Positions 62,711-64,000 of a DNA stretch of 64,000 bases are shown here, piece after piece. Made by a program: the position numbers and the translations under genes. Position 1 is the first letter of the stretch. Every line of letters starts with the position of its first letter. This DNA comes from Paraescarpia echinospica. Lineage: Eukaryota > Annelida > Polychaeta > Sabellida > Siboglinidae. The notes under the pieces are model-generated. The model worked only from the letters and a program-made list of their open reading frames with translations, was not told the DNA's origin and did no database searches. Location: positions 66,422,979-66,486,978 of the forward strand of contig CM034533.1 in the NCBI GenBank assembly GCA_020002185.1. Direction: 5' to 3'.

Positions 62711-63837
62711 ATGTCTTCACATGATCACGCTAGAAGTTTAAAAGGCACGAGAAAGGTAAGCTTCGTTTAGATGGCCAGACACTCACAATATTATGGTATA
62801 CGGGTAAATTCCAATAGTCTCAATTAACCTTTTGCATATATACAGAAAAGCTTCGATAGCATCATAGAACTAAACCATGCGTGCATGCCATTGGGGGACG
62901 GGCGTTTGCACTAATATGTCACTAAGTACGTTCGTGTTGATCGAACGAGGTTCAACAAGGTCCGCGAAAGCGAGGAAGTTTTCAAACAAACCCGACTGCT
63001 CAAGCACGGCCGACTGCACACATATCTGTCGAATGCCGGGGAATAGTTAAGAGAATTGAGCGAATACTTAAAAATCACGGCGTGCTACATATGCAAACGT
63101 TTTTTATTTAAATTTACTTGATTTCTGAAAACAAAACATCACATAAAGCAGATAAAAACCCTGTTTCGGTTACAGATTCCTAAAACCAAAAGAGTGATAT
63201 ATGACGCAGTTAGCCTAGATGCTGTACTTGCGAACGTACCGACATACACAAATTGCATACACTGCATATCACGAGTATATATATATAAACAAACCGATGT
63301 GTTGTATTTCTTCAGGTGGTAGTCTTGGTGTTTCTCGTGATGTTGCCGTGTACACTCTCCGCGCCTACAAACAGCAAATGTAAGACGCACACGTCGAGTG
63401 AACTACACCAGAAATGGCTGGACCTTTACAACACCGGTGAGGCCCATGAGTCGACTTACATCACGCCGCCATTCACCAGCTTCATCCGGGACCTGCGCTC
63501 AACTACAAACACGATGGACTCGCACTTGTTCGGCGACCAGGAGTGTCCAACGAAGCCGGCCACTCACCACGTGTCCGTGCAGCAACGTTCCATCTGTCCG
63601 TGGTACAACGTGCTCAACAAAGACCAGCGGCGCTACCCTAGTGTACTGACGGAAGCCCGTTGTAAATGTGACGGCTGTATCGGCGTCGACGGTCTCAGCC
63701 AATGCGAACCTATCTACTATAATGTACACGTTCTACATGTGACGGAACAATGTGACGACGCTGGCTATTTCAAATGGCAGTCCGGCTGGGTGAAGATCTC
63801 TGTCGGCTGTACGTGCGCTCACAGACCGACAGTCTGA
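62711..63837 (+). CDS. IL-17 family cytokine, gene 4 (two exons)
   Basis: Exon 1 is 62711-62755 (MSSHDHARSLKGTRK, then GTAAGC) and exon 2 is 63316-63837 after TTGTATTTCTTCAG. The phase-0 intron is 560 bp and the protein has 188 residues, the same length as genes 1 and 2. Exon 2 starts with GTG (VVLVFLVMLPCTLSAP), completing the signal peptide. The mature part has GDQECPTKPATHHVSVQQ, SICPWYNVLNKDQRRYP, EARCKCDGCIGVDGLSQCEP, YYNVHVLHVTEQCDDAGYF and KISVGCTCAHRPTV, the IL-17 cystine-knot pattern. It should be a secreted ligand. Start choice rests on the in-phase donor and the parallel with genes 1 and 2; the donor lies 45 bp after the ATG. It is preceded by the 44-bp repeat array and followed by ATTAAA at 63954-63959. 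It diverges clearly from genes 1 and 2 and pairs with the pseudogene at 58588-59104. Confidence 0.92.
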
Positions 63838-63953
63838 TTAGTGTGATCGTAAATTATTGTGAATTACCCAATATGGAGCCAACATTAACGAACACCGAAC
63901 GAAAATCACGACGTAATAGTTAACATTGATGTTATCACGAACAAAACGATCTC

Positions 63954-63959
63954 ATTAAA
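63954..63959 (+). terminator. IL-17 gene 4 polyadenylation signal variant ATTAAA
   Basis: ATTAAA lies 117 bp after the stop codon and is the first canonical-type hexamer downstream. Confidence 0.5.
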
Positions 63960-64000
63960 ATATGTACATAAACATGATACATATTTGGATTATACTAACT

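Overview
The window is nuclear DNA from an invertebrate animal. It has spliced genes with GT-AG introns, a split ribosomal-protein gene with a TOP-type start, a family of secreted IL-17 cytokines, long CA/TG microsatellites and many eukaryotic transposons. Multi-copy IL-17 families are common in molluscs, brachiopods and amphioxus, so a lophotrochozoan such as a mollusc or brachiopod is my best guess, but nothing in the sequence fixes the species.

Layout. 0-14.5 kb is repeat-rich: broken LINE reverse-transcriptase pieces (0.6-1.5, 3.5-4.0, 6.3-7.0, 12.5-12.9 kb), a deleted Ty3/gypsy element (12.9-14.2 kb), two TIR elements (4.9-5.3 and 7.6-7.9 kb) and one weak candidate spliced gene (exons at 5.8, 7.48 and 8.98 kb). 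14.5-22.4 kb is a complete six-exon RPL7 (uL30) gene; its introns hold a 0.9-kb TIR element, an antisense LINE and a MITE. 23.3-31.6 kb holds palindromic repeats, a LINE tail and a 5.4-kb LTR retrotransposon on the minus strand with both LTRs. 32.9-34.4 kb is IL-17 gene 1 (minus). Upstream of it lie a 1.54-kb solo LTR and a 3.1-kb pogo/Tigger-type transposon. 41.3-56.4 kb is a tandem array of degenerate repeats of the RPL7-IL-17 neighbourhood, including RPL7 pseudogene fragments and an intact second IL-17 gene (50.1-52.9 kb, minus). 56.6-58.5 kb is a CR1/L2-like LINE, followed by an IL-17 pseudogene (minus) and, head-to-head with it, an intact IL-17 gene (62.7-63.8 kb, plus).

The main structural result is that one ancestral unit, made of the RPL7 3' half, the IL-17 gene and a 1-kb block here called B, has been tandemly triplicated. 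Unit 1 keeps functional RPL7 and IL-17. Unit 2 keeps only a scrap of RPL7 exon 6 and has lost IL-17 through a deletion of about 6 kb. Unit 3 keeps an RPL7 pseudogene and an intact IL-17. Comparing the copies gives empty sites for several transposons (pogo-type element, solo LTR, MITE), which dates those insertions after the duplication. The IL-17 genes share one design: a tiny first exon encodes only the basic start of the signal peptide, a phase-0 intron follows, and a second exon beginning with GTG carries the rest. RPL7 is housekeeping. The IL-17 genes would act as secreted immune ligands and have no evident functional link to RPL7 beyond being copied together.
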